Assembly: GCA_947069175.1 (NCBI GenBank)
Contig: CAMTDV010000030.1
Span: forward strand, 99,472,411-99,536,410
Direction of reading: 5' to 3'
Length of the DNA: 64,000 nucleotides
Source: Scalesia atractyloides
Lineage: Eukaryota > Streptophyta > Magnoliopsida > Asterales > Asteraceae
Made by a program: the position numbers and the translations under genes. Positions within the stretch are counted from its first letter, which is position 1. Each line of letters starts with the position of its first letter. The notes beneath the pieces are model-generated. The model saw nothing but the letters and a program-made list of their open reading frames with translations, ran no database searches and was not told the DNA's origin. Below are positions 44,153-55,763 of this stretch, in pieces.

Positions 44153-45650
44153 AAGGGGTATGAAAGCATGATATCGAGAACATAAAAACATACAAAATAA
44201 ACTAAAAGGTCTCATATGCAAATAATGGTATAATCGAGGACCCAGATGCAATTAACTCAAACCCTATTATTCTTCGAAGTCCTCGTAATCTCCGGTGACA
44301 CCTTTTCAAAGCATGTAACACGATTTAGTAATGGATAATTGGATATGCACATTATTTTATGTTTATTGTGACATTTGGCTCTTAGCGTTTAGGTAACGAT
44401 TTAATAAACGGCCTTTTATAATGTCTTTTTATAAGATCGGTAGCTGTGTGTTATTTTATATTAACAATTGTCATGAGATAATATGAAAGAAATTAATTTT
44501 ATCAACTATCCATCATAATCTACTACGACAAATCGACAACCGATACCATCACCACCACCACCGCTCTTAGTAAATAAACACAAAAAATCGTAAATATGGT
44601 TAAAAAAATCCCCATCAAAATCATCTAGAACTCACCAATTTTAATTTTGAAGAAAATCGTTTTAAGATTCACTTATTGTTGTCTTTATTTTCTCTTTGAA
44701 ACAATATAATATATCGTGTTTTGTTCCATCTTTGACTTTTTTTATGTAAGAAAAACAATTCATCGTCCTCAGTCGTCCCTGTCACCATTAGAAAAAACCC
44801 TACATAAAACAAACTTTACTACAACTGCCAAGCCCTACTTCTACAGTCTAATTGTTAATTTGGTGTCTCATGTGGTAGCTTCATTTTTATGGTATCATCA
44901 TAAACATTACAAAGTACCAGGGTAGTCCATGCTACCTCTCAACTCTGTCTTCTGATGTAAAAATACAATTGTCTACCTAGTATAGAATTTTTATTTTTTT
45001 ATACAAATGATACCTCTGATATTATAAGAAAAAAAATTAGAATACCGTGAATTTTTGGGCTAGATCCATCACTGTCAAGTACTACATGCTACAACGTTAA
45101 TCATTACCGTCTTAATATTAAAATAACTGAAGATTACTACTATACCAGTAAAGATGAAAACTTGGGGTCATTATCATATTAGTGAGACGAGAAGTGGTGA
45201 TCAGTCTACTCTTCATTGTTTGTATGTCAACATGGCCACAATACAGCTTTTCTCCTATTTTATGCGGATGAAAATTTCCCTACATATTCCTCGAATGGTG
45301 TGCCCACCATACTATTTCCTTTGTTCAAATTTAACCCTTTTTCATTACCCTATGGTTTATATTTTAACGGTTCAAATTTAACCCTTTTTCATTACCCTAT
45401 GGTTTATATTTTTTCAACGACAAATTTGCATCACTGACAAATCATTAGAGTATAATCGTGCCATCAACGGAATCAGCCGATCATATTCATCTTCAGTAGG
45501 TTATGATGCCTATAACCAATTCAGGATTAAACCCAATAAATCTGAGAAAAACCCTCTTGTATACCATAAGGTTATTACCCCACTAGTACAAGAAAGAAGG
45601 TCCATTTTGTCTTAAAGCATTATCATCATCATCATCATACTGAATATATC
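44153..45650. other. AT-rich spacer with a small tandem duplication and (ATC)n
   Basis: No gene is recognised. A unit of about 47 bases, ttcaaatttaaccctttttc and then attaccctatggtttatatt, occurs twice at about 45324-45413. A short (ATC)n run lies at about 45621-45639, directly before the second SINE-like copy. Confidence 0.6.
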
Positions 45651-45997
45651 TCATCAATAGCAAAGCTAAGATAGGGTCTGAGAAGGGTAAGATGTAGACA
45701 ACCTTACCTCCACCTCGTAGGAATAGAGAGGCTGCTTCCGGTGAGACCCTCGAATCGATAGTAGTTTTGCATCAAGCCTTGGACATAAGGCACATAACAC
45801 TCAGCCATTGAGACAAACGCCGATTAATGCATGTACCTCCTTGTCTTTCGGCTATCAACGCCACAACATGATGCATGATTAACCATCCCTCTCTTTTAAC
45901 GTTATTTTCACGAAATTAGTAAAATAATGTTAAAATTAGTGTACTTTCACTTTTGCCCCCTGAACGCCCACACATATATACATTATATGAGCATACC
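45651..45997. repeat. SINE-like dispersed repeat, copy 2
   Basis: It is homologous to 43808-44152 over its whole length with many substitutions, in the same orientation. It reads gggtaagatgtagacaacct and ggaatagagaggctgcttcc in the core. The differences show that the two copies are old or inserted separately. Confidence 0.6.
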
Positions 45998-46787
45998 GCA
46001 AACGGGGCGTCCATTTTGTCATAAGTCATGGAGCACTTTATTAGCTAAAAAGTTGGATTTATGGTGCCTCTGGTTAAGGTTCCCTCTCTTTATGATGACT
46101 TTCACAACTAAACACCTCCCATGCAACACAACATTTATATTGCACATTTATGATCCTCTAGAGCCGCATTTATTCAATATAAGTTTTTGTTTCGGTTTAA
46201 ACATTTTGGTATAACACTCCAAATAAGTTCCTAGTTATTCTAGGCTTGTTAGTTATCTTGTTAATAAAGTTAAAATATCAAATATATTATTTTAGAGGGT
46301 TTAGGATCAAATACAAAGACTTTTACAAATAAGAAGTCGTACAAAGGGTATCAAACGAAGGCCGATAGACCTCATTCAATCGGCATTGGAATCGTCTCAT
46401 CGAACCCTACGATGTAAGATTTTAGGTTTTCACTTTTGGATTTATAGGTTGCAGATTTTAGAATTTTTGTTTTATTATTACTTTGTCTTTTTATTTATTA
46501 TTGTGTTTTTTTTATATTTGCATCATTGTGTCTTTTTTGTGACTCATTTTATCTTTTTTCCTCGATATTGTGTAATATTTTTTTGACATTGTGTTATATT
46601 TCGCTCGACATTGTGTCATCTTGTACGATCCATTTTATCTTTGTATACTTTTTATTTTTAAAAGATTTTCTAAAATAACTTAACCCTATTTTAAAGATTA
46701 CTATAAACTGTGTTTCGTCTTGTTACATCAAATCACAGTATTTAATACCATATTAATAATAAGGAAATACTATATTTTTTTTGTCTT
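45998..46787. other. Spacer without recognised features
   Basis: AT-rich, T-rich between 46460 and 46650. Short open frames are compositional. I see no gene or repeat. Confidence 0.6.
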
Positions 46788-47534
46788 GTAAGGCTATGGG
46801 GTATGAGGCGGGGGTTTGGACGTGGTTGGCGGACAACGCCCAAGTCACCACCCCGTAGGGGCTTGGCTTTTGGCGTGGCTCGTTGGGCGGTAGTATGGCA
46901 CCCGGCGTTGGGCGGGGCTAGGTGGGTAACGTGGCGTTTTTTGATTGACATGTTTAAAATAGCCGTTTGACTAGCCGTTGGAGAAAAAAATTCATTATAA
47001 ATATCAAACACTTCTACTCAATTCCTCACCCCTTCTACATCTTCCATATATTAATTTCTTTTTCAACCTGTCACACCCCGACCCGCAGCGGATAAGAGTC
47101 GGGGCATAATTGGGTTATCACCAAAGCTCATGACATTTACTAATATGTTTCATATTTAATAAAGTCAAAGTTACATTTCCAAAAATCCAAACATGTTCAT
47201 TCAATACAAAGAAAATAAACCAAGCATAACAATCCCAACTCTAAATCGTTTTATTCTTCTAGTCTAAGTCCTATGTGTTCCTAGCTGCTGCTGGTTCACC
47301 TGTATCATGTGTAAAATGGGGGGTTTTGGGTCAACATAAGTTGGCGAGTGAACCTTATTAGATAAACATTTATTAATGAATTAATTATTAGTTTATCAAT
47401 GAAAAATTGTGCATAATCATAGATGAGCAAATGTAAATAATCAAGCAATGGCAAATAGCAGTCACAACTATAACATACAATAGCACATGACAGCATACAT
47501 GAACATCCAACATCATACGGTAAATAACATAAAT

Positions 47535-47730
47535 GAAACTGTGCGATCAAGGCTCAATCAAACGGAGCCGATCGTATTGCATGTACTGAAAATGAAAAGG
47601 TCTGTGCGATCAAGGCTCAATCAAACGGAGCCGATCGTATGTGGGCACGCCAGGTTCAACCTCATAATGAAATGGGGAACATACTCAACGCTCATAATGT
47701 AATGGGGAGCGGCGGCCTATGAAATTGCAT
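47535..47730. repeat. Two ggctc/gagcc hairpin modules inside LTR C2
   Basis: Two copies of gatcaaggctcaatcaaacg plus gagccgatcgta (about 47546 and 47608) are followed by ggcacgccaggttcaacctc. This arrangement also occurs in the internal noncoding region of C1 (about 19160-19290). The C1 LTRs do not contain it. Confidence 0.8.
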
Positions 47731-48193
47731 GTACTGAAAATAATAAACTTGCATCCAACAATAACAACACAACAGGAAACAAACTGAATACACTGGTTCA
47801 TGATATGATGTATGCACAACGGTTTAAGTATAATATATATATCAAGACACATGATACACCCCAAAACGTGATTAAAACGGGGAATTTGTAAAGATTCACT
47901 CACATTGGGTGCGTTGGATTGGAGATGGTGAGATGCGCACGAATTAGATGAGCGGATCAACGAGGAATACTAACCTAAATAATAACGGAAAAAATATATT
48001 AAATGAGTGGATATTTTAATGAAATTTTTAGATATATTTTTATGAGTTTAAGGCTGTTTTCTATCTTTAAAAATGTTATTTTTAAGTATTTTTAATTGAT
48101 TTTTAAATTAAATTAAAAAATAAAAAAAATTATTTATTTTGCGTTGACCGTTGACCGTTGACTTGTTGACCGGTTCGGTCAATGACATGGTTT

Positions 48194-48610
48194 GCGCTGG
48201 GTGAGGCTCGAACCCGAGACCTCCCGTACGCGTGCACGCAGCTCTACCAACTGAGCTACGTGTCTAACCCGAAATAATCTTGTTTTTAATTATATTTATA
48301 CACTTATTCAATTTAACCGAATTTCCTTTATTTGCAAAAACATTTTAATTCAATCGGACCGGTGCTAGTGACGGGTTTCGAACGCGCGACGTATGGTTTA
48401 TGTTGCACACAGTCCACCGCTGGACTGTGTGTCTAACCTGGTTATTATCTCGGTTTTTATTATACTTAACAACTAACTGAGTTATCCCGATTTAGTTTTT
48501 AAACAAAAAGACATTTTATTATACAAGGAGTGCGTATAGCAGGAATCGAACTCGGGACGTGCGTTTGTATTTTGCACACAGTCCACCGCTGGACTGTGTG
48601 TCTAACCCGT
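48194..48610 (-). repeat. Three tRNA-like modules in LTR C2
   Basis: On the minus strand the first unit has TAGCTCAGTTGGTAGAGC and GGGTTCGAGCC (as module 1 of C1). The next two have the perfect hairpin with arms CACACAGTCCA and TGGACTGTGTG (48416-48441 and 48575-48600), with B-box-like CGTTCGAAACC and AGTTCGATTCC. The sequences between units have diverged strongly from C1 while the hairpins are identical. Confidence 0.75.
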
Positions 48611-49450
48611 TTATAATTCCGATTTTAATTAATATTATGTCATCTTTGAACTCGTCTTCTTCAATACAAACACAGACATCAATCAAAACAACTGATACGC
48701 GATTAATTTAGTTAATGAACATGATGACCAATTTGAATGCATTGAACCGAAAAGTTTGGGGAAGAAAATACCGAATAGATCGTCTTTTTCAGAGGATCCG
48801 GCGAAGTTCGTCGGCTCTGTTTTGGAACCTTCGGCTGTGAGAATCAATTAACAGGTTTAAGGGATTAGATGTGAAATTGAACTAATGAGTATTGATTATC
48901 AGCACGTTGGAATGAGCATACCGGTAATCAGTGAGTTTCCGACAATTCCAGAAGTTTTCCGGTGAAAACAGAAAGTCCAGTAATGTCGTCTGTGGTTGAT
49001 TATGAGCGATGGGTTAATGTTAATAAGGTTCTAACAATTGATTGAAACAGTAAAGTAGAGATATTTTACCGGTTTGAGTTGAATACGGTTTTCCGGCGAC
49101 TTTTGCAGAAAATTCCGGCGAGCTGATTTAGGCGTTCTGATGGTCTGAAAATGCGACGAAAATGAAATGGATTATTGGTATGATATCTCTGAGTCGCGAG
49201 AGTGGTCTGAAGTTGAAGAACTCTGGACTTGATGATTTTTCGGTTTTAAAAACCGATAATGATGAGGCTTTATGTTTAATCAATTCCGATTTGATTAAAA
49301 ACCGTCGGTGCATCAGTTATAAACTGAATGTGTGAATAAACGACGAATTGACGATTGGTTTGCCGATTACCGTTTCTCAGATGGCGCAACCGGTTTTAAC
49401 TGGGTTTGTGTATAAATTTCATTTGTGTTCCTAGAGTTAGCAGAAAACAC

Positions 49451-49537
49451 AATGTGGCGGAGTGGTCTTGTGAGTGGGTGTTAAGTCGCTGAAGTGTGTC
49501 TTGGCTGACCCGGGTTCGAGTCCCGGCAGCATCAAAA
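49451..49537 (+). repeat. Opposite-facing tRNA-like module in LTR C2
   Basis: The A-box-like TGGCGGAGTGGTC resembles leucine/serine tRNA D-arms. CCCGGGTTCGAGTCCCGG follows with a perfect T stem and an exact B box. An A run follows (caaaaaaaaattt). It stands in the same place as 17063-17147 in C1. Confidence 0.75.
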
Positions 49538-49743
49538 AAAAATTTATTTATTTTATTTTAACTTTTTATCAAATATAATTTTTATAGTTTAGTTTATTTA
49601 TTAATTATGTATCGTTTTAAATCAAAATAATCATAAATATTCGACGTAACTTTTATAACTTGATATTCGATTACAAAACGGAGCGGGTTTTGAAAACCCG
49701 ATTTTTACAAATGTTACACAACCTACCACAATAACAAAAAAAA

Positions 49744-50228
49744 TGAATCCTTACAACCGTACTTTCGACCCGAACAATCCGTGGGCATTTAACGAAACAC
49801 CCACACCTAGCCCCCATCCATTTGGCCAAGGCCTCCATTTACAATACAATCCCCTGTACCGGATATGGCCGGTTACGCTTCTTTTATAGGAAACTGTTTG
49901 TATACTAACTTTCCTCGTACCGATGATAACATACCTACCCCGAATCAACAAAACCTAATCAGGCACACCGTCGCCATCAGTTGGGAGTTCGGGCTCGCGT
50001 AGGGGAGTCTACAGCGAGCGGTTGGAGGACATTGCATCCAAGTTGGATACATTTAATGTATACCAACAACAAAGGGCAGAAATGCGTAAAAGCAAGGAAG
50101 CTAGGGACGCCCTAAAACAACGACGTGAGAATATAAAATTTCTAGCACAGCCCACCGATCACTTATCAGGAGAAGAGCTGGAACTAATGTTGGAAATGAA
50201 AGAGGAGATAAAGAAAAAAATACTCTAA
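49744..50228 (+). pseudogene. Harbinger ORF1 (Myb/SANT-like) remnant
   Basis: Met at 49744 begins NPYNRTFDPNNPWAF, the same opening as the remnant at about 2671. The frame stops near 49887. After one or more shifts, a frame at 50022-50228 gives a Lys/Glu-rich C terminus (EDIASKLDTFNVYQQQRAEM, later HLSGEELELMLEMKEEIKKK). ORF1 proteins of PIF/Harbinger elements help the transposase bind DNA and have such charged ends. The central Myb/SANT part is missing, so this is an internally deleted copy. The identification is by style and context. Confidence 0.5.
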
Positions 50229-50440
50229 GAAGTAGAAAGTTCTTATTAATTTTAGTTTTTTTTTATTTCTATTGTATTTCCAAGTTTTTTAGTATTTTAT
50301 AAAGTTTATGTTAAAAAATATATAAATATATATATATTTGGGTGGCCACGCCCCAAAGTTCCGTCCCACCATACCGCCGTCCATGTGGGTCGGCCCAGCG
50401 GAGCCCACCCAAGCCACGTGGAACATCAGCTCATCAATCA

Positions 50441-52887
50441 ACCTGCAACATGTATTAAAATATATCAACAAAAAGTTGGCGAGCATACAAGTTTTGTTAC
50501 ATAGCATAATATAGAATAAATTTGTTTAAAGTCTCATATTCAACATGAACCATAATATGCAAGTTTACTAGCATGCCGAAACGGTGTACTATATGTTCAA
50601 ACCCAAGAATCCAACGCGTTAAAATAGCCTATCCCAATAGAGTAGCGGGAGGTTAACATGTTTAACTTAACAATACCCCAAGTTTCGTGGGCGGTGCGTT
50701 AATCCTATAGCGCTATAATTGTTAAGGTAAGCTAGCAAAGTTAATGAAGCATATATCGACACAAATAGTTTACATAACATACAAGTCTAACAAGCATCAA
50801 GTAGTTTCATGTTAAGCATGGATAGAGATTAAAATAGTTTAAGTGTCGTGAGATTTTTTTTATAATGTACATGTTGCACCCAAAGTGTAAAAAGGAAAAA
50901 AGGGATCGAGTATGCTCATGGTTTTGCAAGCTTTTCCACTTGAAATCCCGCGAACGTTGTTGGTTGATGGATTAGTTTCGAGTACCTTGTCCTTCTACAC
51001 AAAGAAACATAGGCGTGTGAGTATTGGGAATTAATGGAAGATTATGGATTCGGAATTAAAAAATAACGTGAAAATAGTGTTATGAAAGTAATCATCTTGT
51101 CCTCATAACACTTGTTCTTGACACTATAGAACCTCAAGGGTTTGGTATGTTTTCATGGATTCAAAGATCCATTAGAATCGTAACAAGTGTATGGTCTTTA
51201 GATGATGTAACCTACTATTTTGACAAATGACCACTTGTTCATCATCAAGAGTTCGATTACTTTGATAATATATAAGTATTATATAGTGTACATTAAGTCA
51301 TATAGGTCAAGCATGAGGTAGGAGGTTGAACCATCCATTTAGGAACCTCTTTGTAGTTTACATAAGTCAAGTAGGAGGTGGGAGGATTTACCATCCACTT
51401 AAGACCTCTTTGGATTCACCACTACACATGTGTCTTAGACACAAGGAGGGTCATGAACTTACAAGTAAGGAATGAAATGAGACAACTAAGCTATGAAAAT
51501 CATCAAGTAGTGTGTGGATTCCATGATGGATAGCCCAAGCTAGTCCAAATATCACACATTCATCAAGCTTAATTTGAACACTACTTGTGGGTGTAAACCC
51601 TAGTCGAAGACAGAAAGTTTGTAAGGTTTTAACCTCTAATTTGACATGTCTCAACCTTGTTTTTTAAGCCTAACCAACCATAAGCGAGGTTGTAAGCATT
51701 CGGACATAGGTTTGAGATGAGTTAGACTCAAGTTTGAACAAGTTTAACAAAGTTTGAAGAAGTAAAATGAAAACAGTCCACTTTGGAGCTTTTTCGTGAC
51801 AATCCAGAGTCTGGTTTTCCATGGAAAACCATTGGAAATGTTCACAAGGTCAAAGCAAGCAAGTGGGAAGAAGAATGGATGAAAAAAGGTAAAGAAATGA
51901 TTGAGATATACTCACTTTTGTGAAGAGTGGTAAATCTGCTCGAATTCTTGATTTTCAGCTTGAGTAGTGATGATTTGAGAGTGTTTAGATAATTAGAAAA
52001 GTGTAAAAAGGCTTGGATTATGCTTGGGTTTTATAGGGAAGGATTATGGTTGGGTATGGTGAAGTATTAAATGTTAAAACATGTTTAAAACTCAAAAATT
52101 CACAAAAAAAACCCGCCCAAAACGAGTCTGGTCGCGCTGGTTGCGGATCAGGCCGTTTTGACGAGATGATGTATGTTTTACGGGCTGGTTTTGTTCGATG
52201 AGGAGTCCCAGCTCAGCTGGTTAGGCGCGTGTTTGGTGTGGTTGTTGACCCGGGTTCGAGTCCCGTGGTCTTCAGCTTTTTTTTTTCTTGATTTAAGAAC
52301 TTTACACTTTCAGCAATTTACCCCTGAACTTTAGTTAACCAAGTTATTTTGCTTTAAAAGAATAAACTAACTTTATAATACAAACTAACTAGGTTAGTTT
52401 GTATTTACTAACTTTAAAATCTAATGAAACTAACTAGATTATTATTTTATTTACTTATTTATTTATAAAAACAAACAAAACTTTTTATCGTAATATTAAT
52501 TAATTTAATTAATTAAATAGGATAGATAAACAACGAATTTAAATTAGGGTAAAATCTTTAAACGATTATTCATTTCATAAAGCTTTCGAGTTTTGAGAAT
52601 TAGGATCCGAATTATTTTAAGAGTTTTAATTAGTTTAACGAGTATCAAGTGTCGATAAATAAAGAATCAAGAATCCTTGAATAATATTTCGCTCAAACGA
52701 GAATTTGATTAACAGATGCACATAAGTCTAATATGTATGATTAAAATACCTTCGTTTTCATTATGATCAATAGTCCCGGATTACAAATGACACGAAAGTA
52801 TATTACAAAGAGAGTACAAGGTTTCTGAAAATAGAAATAAAAGGGATGCCTTCCAATTATGGAAATACGAAAAAGCCGGGCGTTACA
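50441..52887 (-). mobile_element. Truncated LTR-like block (D), related to family C
   Basis: The right end reads GCCGGGCGTTACA, so in element sense it starts TGTAACGCCCGG like many plant LTRs. The left part (cctgcaacatgtattaaaat, then aaaaagttggcgagcata) aligns with an inner part of the C1 LTR (cctgtatcatgtgtaaaa, then aatgttggcgagtgaat near 14900-14950). The left terminus seems to be missing, and no target duplication is visible. It carries one tRNA-like module. No coding region is found. Confidence 0.5.
52198..52290 (+). repeat. tRNA-like module in block D, with T-run
   Basis: AGCTCAGCTGGTTAGGCGCG is a good A box and D-arm. GGGTTCGAGTCCC follows about 35 bases later as B box and T arm, and a run of nine T residues starts about 13 bases after. 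Spacing and terminator are those of a Pol III unit. The outer stem does not close well, so a functional tRNA is unlikely. Confidence 0.7.
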
Positions 52888-55090
52888 AAAAAATATTGAA
52901 AAAAAAATGTCGTATACTCACATTTACATGAGGCGTATAAAAATATGTATCTTCTTCAAAAATTTACGTCTGCCGTAAAAAAAACTTGCATCAGTCAAAA
53001 CTACCAACTCGGCAATTTTTTTTACTTTTTTTAAGATGTGTTTATAATTTTTTCATCTACGTTTGTGCAAAAAAAATTGACCCAACTTGTGCTATATCAA
53101 AAAGTTCTTGCGGTTCTCGCAACTCAAGGTGGTTCTCAGTTTACCATTTCCCTATATGTATATATATTAGTTCACTTGTGTATACGGATTTTGATAATAT
53201 AACACCTAGAGAATACAAATATCAATTACGAAATCAATATTAATATTCGTAATAATAACAAGTTTATTTTTTAAATAACTTGAAAACAAAAGAATTACAG
53301 AAAAAAAATGCTTACTCGATCTTCAACTCACCTACTACAAACAATAGTAAAGTCATGGACTATAATACACAATAATCAAATATGCTTTGATATAAACAAC
53401 GTATTTTTCATCAGAAAGCTTCTAGAGCAGTAGACTTTTCATTTTTTTCAAGAAAACTTATAAAGCTGAATAGTTGATGGCTAATCCTACTCTTTAACAT
53501 TTTCTAAGTTTGTTCCCCTTTTCTAACGCAGATGATTATATAAAATAATATATACACTATAAATAAATTTAGCGTTATAAATGTTGTGAATCTTATATTA
53601 TGAGAACATGAATCGCATGTAATATACTATATAGGATATATAAATTATAATTGTATGATAATATTATTTTTATTTGTTTTTAGTTTAACCCTTTGGATAT
53701 ATAAATTATAATTGTATGATAATATTTTTTATTTGTTTTTGGTTTAACCCTTTAAATATCACATGTTCAGTTTAAATTGCATTTTTCTATGCGTTTATGA
53801 TATAAAAAATAAACAATGATATAGACGGTATGAGTTATATATTATCTTTAGTTTCTATTATTCTCAAACCTCTAAATCTTATTTTTCACTTTATCTTTTT
53901 ATATATATATCGATTTATGTACAGAGAGAGAGAGGAGAGTGATGTCTGAATACCAACTTCTTATTTTTATTGTACTATTTTTTATCGTATGGTGAACAAT
54001 TTAATTAATATTACATGAAGGATTCAAACCAAAGATGATGAGGAGAAATAAAAATATAATTTTTGTTATTTCGTTGATATAATAACTTTTTACAGTGGCC
54101 AACATATTTTCAATATAAAGTCACAATCATAAATTGAGTGTAGAGATGTGATGGCCACAATATTGATTATGATTATAATTTTGTCGTTATTATAAGAAAA
54201 AGGCAAATGTGAAACTTGTACCTAACCACTCTTCATAACATGAATCCTTCTAGAAGCTTATGTTATTTAAGTTTGGGCCAAGCTATAAAAACACCCCTAC
54301 AAACTATTTAAAAACTAGTGCTGTGTTATCGAGTGGTATGATACATTGCCATGTCATATGACATGTATATTAATAGGTTGGTTGATTATGAAACTGATCT
54401 TAAATAAATAAAAAAATATTTTTAATCTTGTTCTAATTCTATTCGGCCCGTTGGTTTGCGGCCACTCTTTAACAAGTGTAGCGATCCATGGTTCTTACAT
54501 TCGATGTATATAATCTTCACATCCGATCTCTAGGTCGTCAATGTTTTAAAAGTGGGTCGTGTTCAGGTTGAACCATATAAAAAGGATTGACTCCATTAAC
54601 CCATCTCTAGTTGTTTATATTGTTTTGCAGCACCCACTCGAAGCAAATCGAACAAGACGAAGTGTGCTCTGTCTGTCTCCTCCAGTTGATGCAATAACCA
54701 AATTAACCCGACAGTGGATCCTTGCTTCTATGTATTTGTAATGTTTTGGCAATTTTTAAAATATGGATTGTAATAGTTATTTTCAACAAACAACAGGGAC
54801 GAAAAGTGTAATTAACTCTTTATTTATATATATTGTAGTTTTAATAACATGAGCATTATGATCATTTCAAATAAAATAATAGAATAATTGGATGATGTAG
54901 TGAGAGTGGACTGTAATTGATACAAAAGTGAAATTATAAGGATTGTTTAAGCAACTTTTAAACTAATAGGCTGTAATAATAATTGTTATTTTCATCAACC
55001 AACAAGAAGGTAAAACGTAATTTACTCTTTAGTTTATAATGTAAAAAAAGTTACAAAAATACAAATCTTAACGAACACAATAATAGAATA
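52888..55090. other. AT-rich spacer with an inner tandem duplication
   Basis: No gene is recognised. A unit of about 60 bases (ggatatataaattataattg to gtttaaccc) occurs twice in tandem at about 53635-53752, differing by a few bases. A diverged pair built on gtaatag-ttattttcaacaaacaacaggg lies near 54767 and 54977. Otherwise it is AT-rich DNA of unknown origin. Confidence 0.6.
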
Positions 55091-55697
55091 TTCAAGGTGG
55101 CTGGGGCAGCCGGGACAGATGTGGAGCAAATCAAGGAATTAATATTAACATCAATAATTGTGGATTACGTAATTCTTTAATAATGATCACAAGATCCATG
55201 GTTTGTGCATTTAACATGTTATTATTCAAAATTATATTGTCGATCAATTCATCACTCAGTTCCTCACTCCGGGTGTTTTATCTTTGCTGTGTAGGCACTG
55301 GTGAATCTTGAGATTTTCGACCGAGAGTCGTAAGTCAGCGGACCTAAAAAATTATAAAACCAGGGGATTGAAAACGTATATGCCTAAAAAGTTCTACATG
55401 AATACTACATATCAGACACTGCTGAGTGAACAGCCCCCCCAACCCAATTATGTTACTCCCATGTGTGTAGAAAACAGTGTATATTTAACTTGTTTCTCAT
55501 AGAGCGTTCATGATGGTTTCTTTAAGATAAAATAATACCGTTCATCTGTAAATATAAGGTGTTCTGTTTTGCAGGATCAGCCGGAGTATTGTTTCATTCA
55601 TCCTTATCGTGAAACCAAACGAAGGGTTAACCTTTTATGCAGAGCCCATTACATAGATCTACTTAGATTCCGGTCAAGTTGATCTAGGGTTTCTTCA
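55090..55697 (+). repeat. 5' LTR of the Tat element (start uncertain)
   Basis: The end is set by CA at 55696-55697 directly before the primer site. The start cannot be fixed because the partner LTR is outside the window; anything from about 55090 to 55310 is possible. The sequence has the GC-richer texture of an LTR (for example ctccgggtgttttatctttg and the six-C run near 55433), unlike the AT-rich spacer to its left. Confidence 0.5.
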
Positions 55698-55698
55698 T

Positions 55699-55714
55699 TG
55701 GCACCCACCGATTT
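55699..55714 (+). promoter_or_regulatory. Primer binding site of the Tat element
   Basis: TGGCACCCACCG follows the LTR end. Tat elements usually carry TGGCGCCCACCG here. The one difference is G to A in a CpG, typical methylation-linked decay. I rely on remembered family features for this call. Confidence 0.6.
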
Positions 55715-55763
55715 CAATTCTTTTTCTCATCTTTCGTTTCGTTTCACCCAGATCTGCAGCATC

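Larger units (their letters stand above)
47069..49718 (-). mobile_element. Solo LTR of family C (C2) with perfect target duplication caacc
   Basis: On the plus strand it starts TGTCACACCCCGACC and ends AAATGTTACA, as the C1 LTRs do, and is 2650 bp long. caacc stands on both sides (47064-47068 and 49719-49723). The left flank tttttcaacc and right flank taccacaataac rejoin the Harbinger leader before its ORF1 start. It is clearly diverged from C1: it has the ggctc/gagcc modules where C1 has the ctcgt/acgag modules, and three reverse tRNA-like units where C1 has four. Confidence 0.93.
46788..50440 (+). mobile_element. Degraded PIF/Harbinger-type element split by solo LTR C2
   Basis: The GC-rich left part (ggctatggggtatgaggcgg and on to gtttggacgtggttggcgg) and right part (ggccacgccccaaagttccg to gagcccacccaagccacgtgg) resemble the ends of the MITE at 1742-2037. 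Between them, outside C2, lie an AT-rich 5' leader and an ORF1 remnant (49744-50228). No transposase ORF is left. The right inverted repeat appears to be missing, possibly removed where the LTR-like block at 50441 begins. Boundaries are approximate. Confidence 0.55.

Noticed and set aside
44716..46586. Several short open frames in the spacer right of element A
   Set aside because: Short, T-rich and without motifs or neighbouring signals; compositional.
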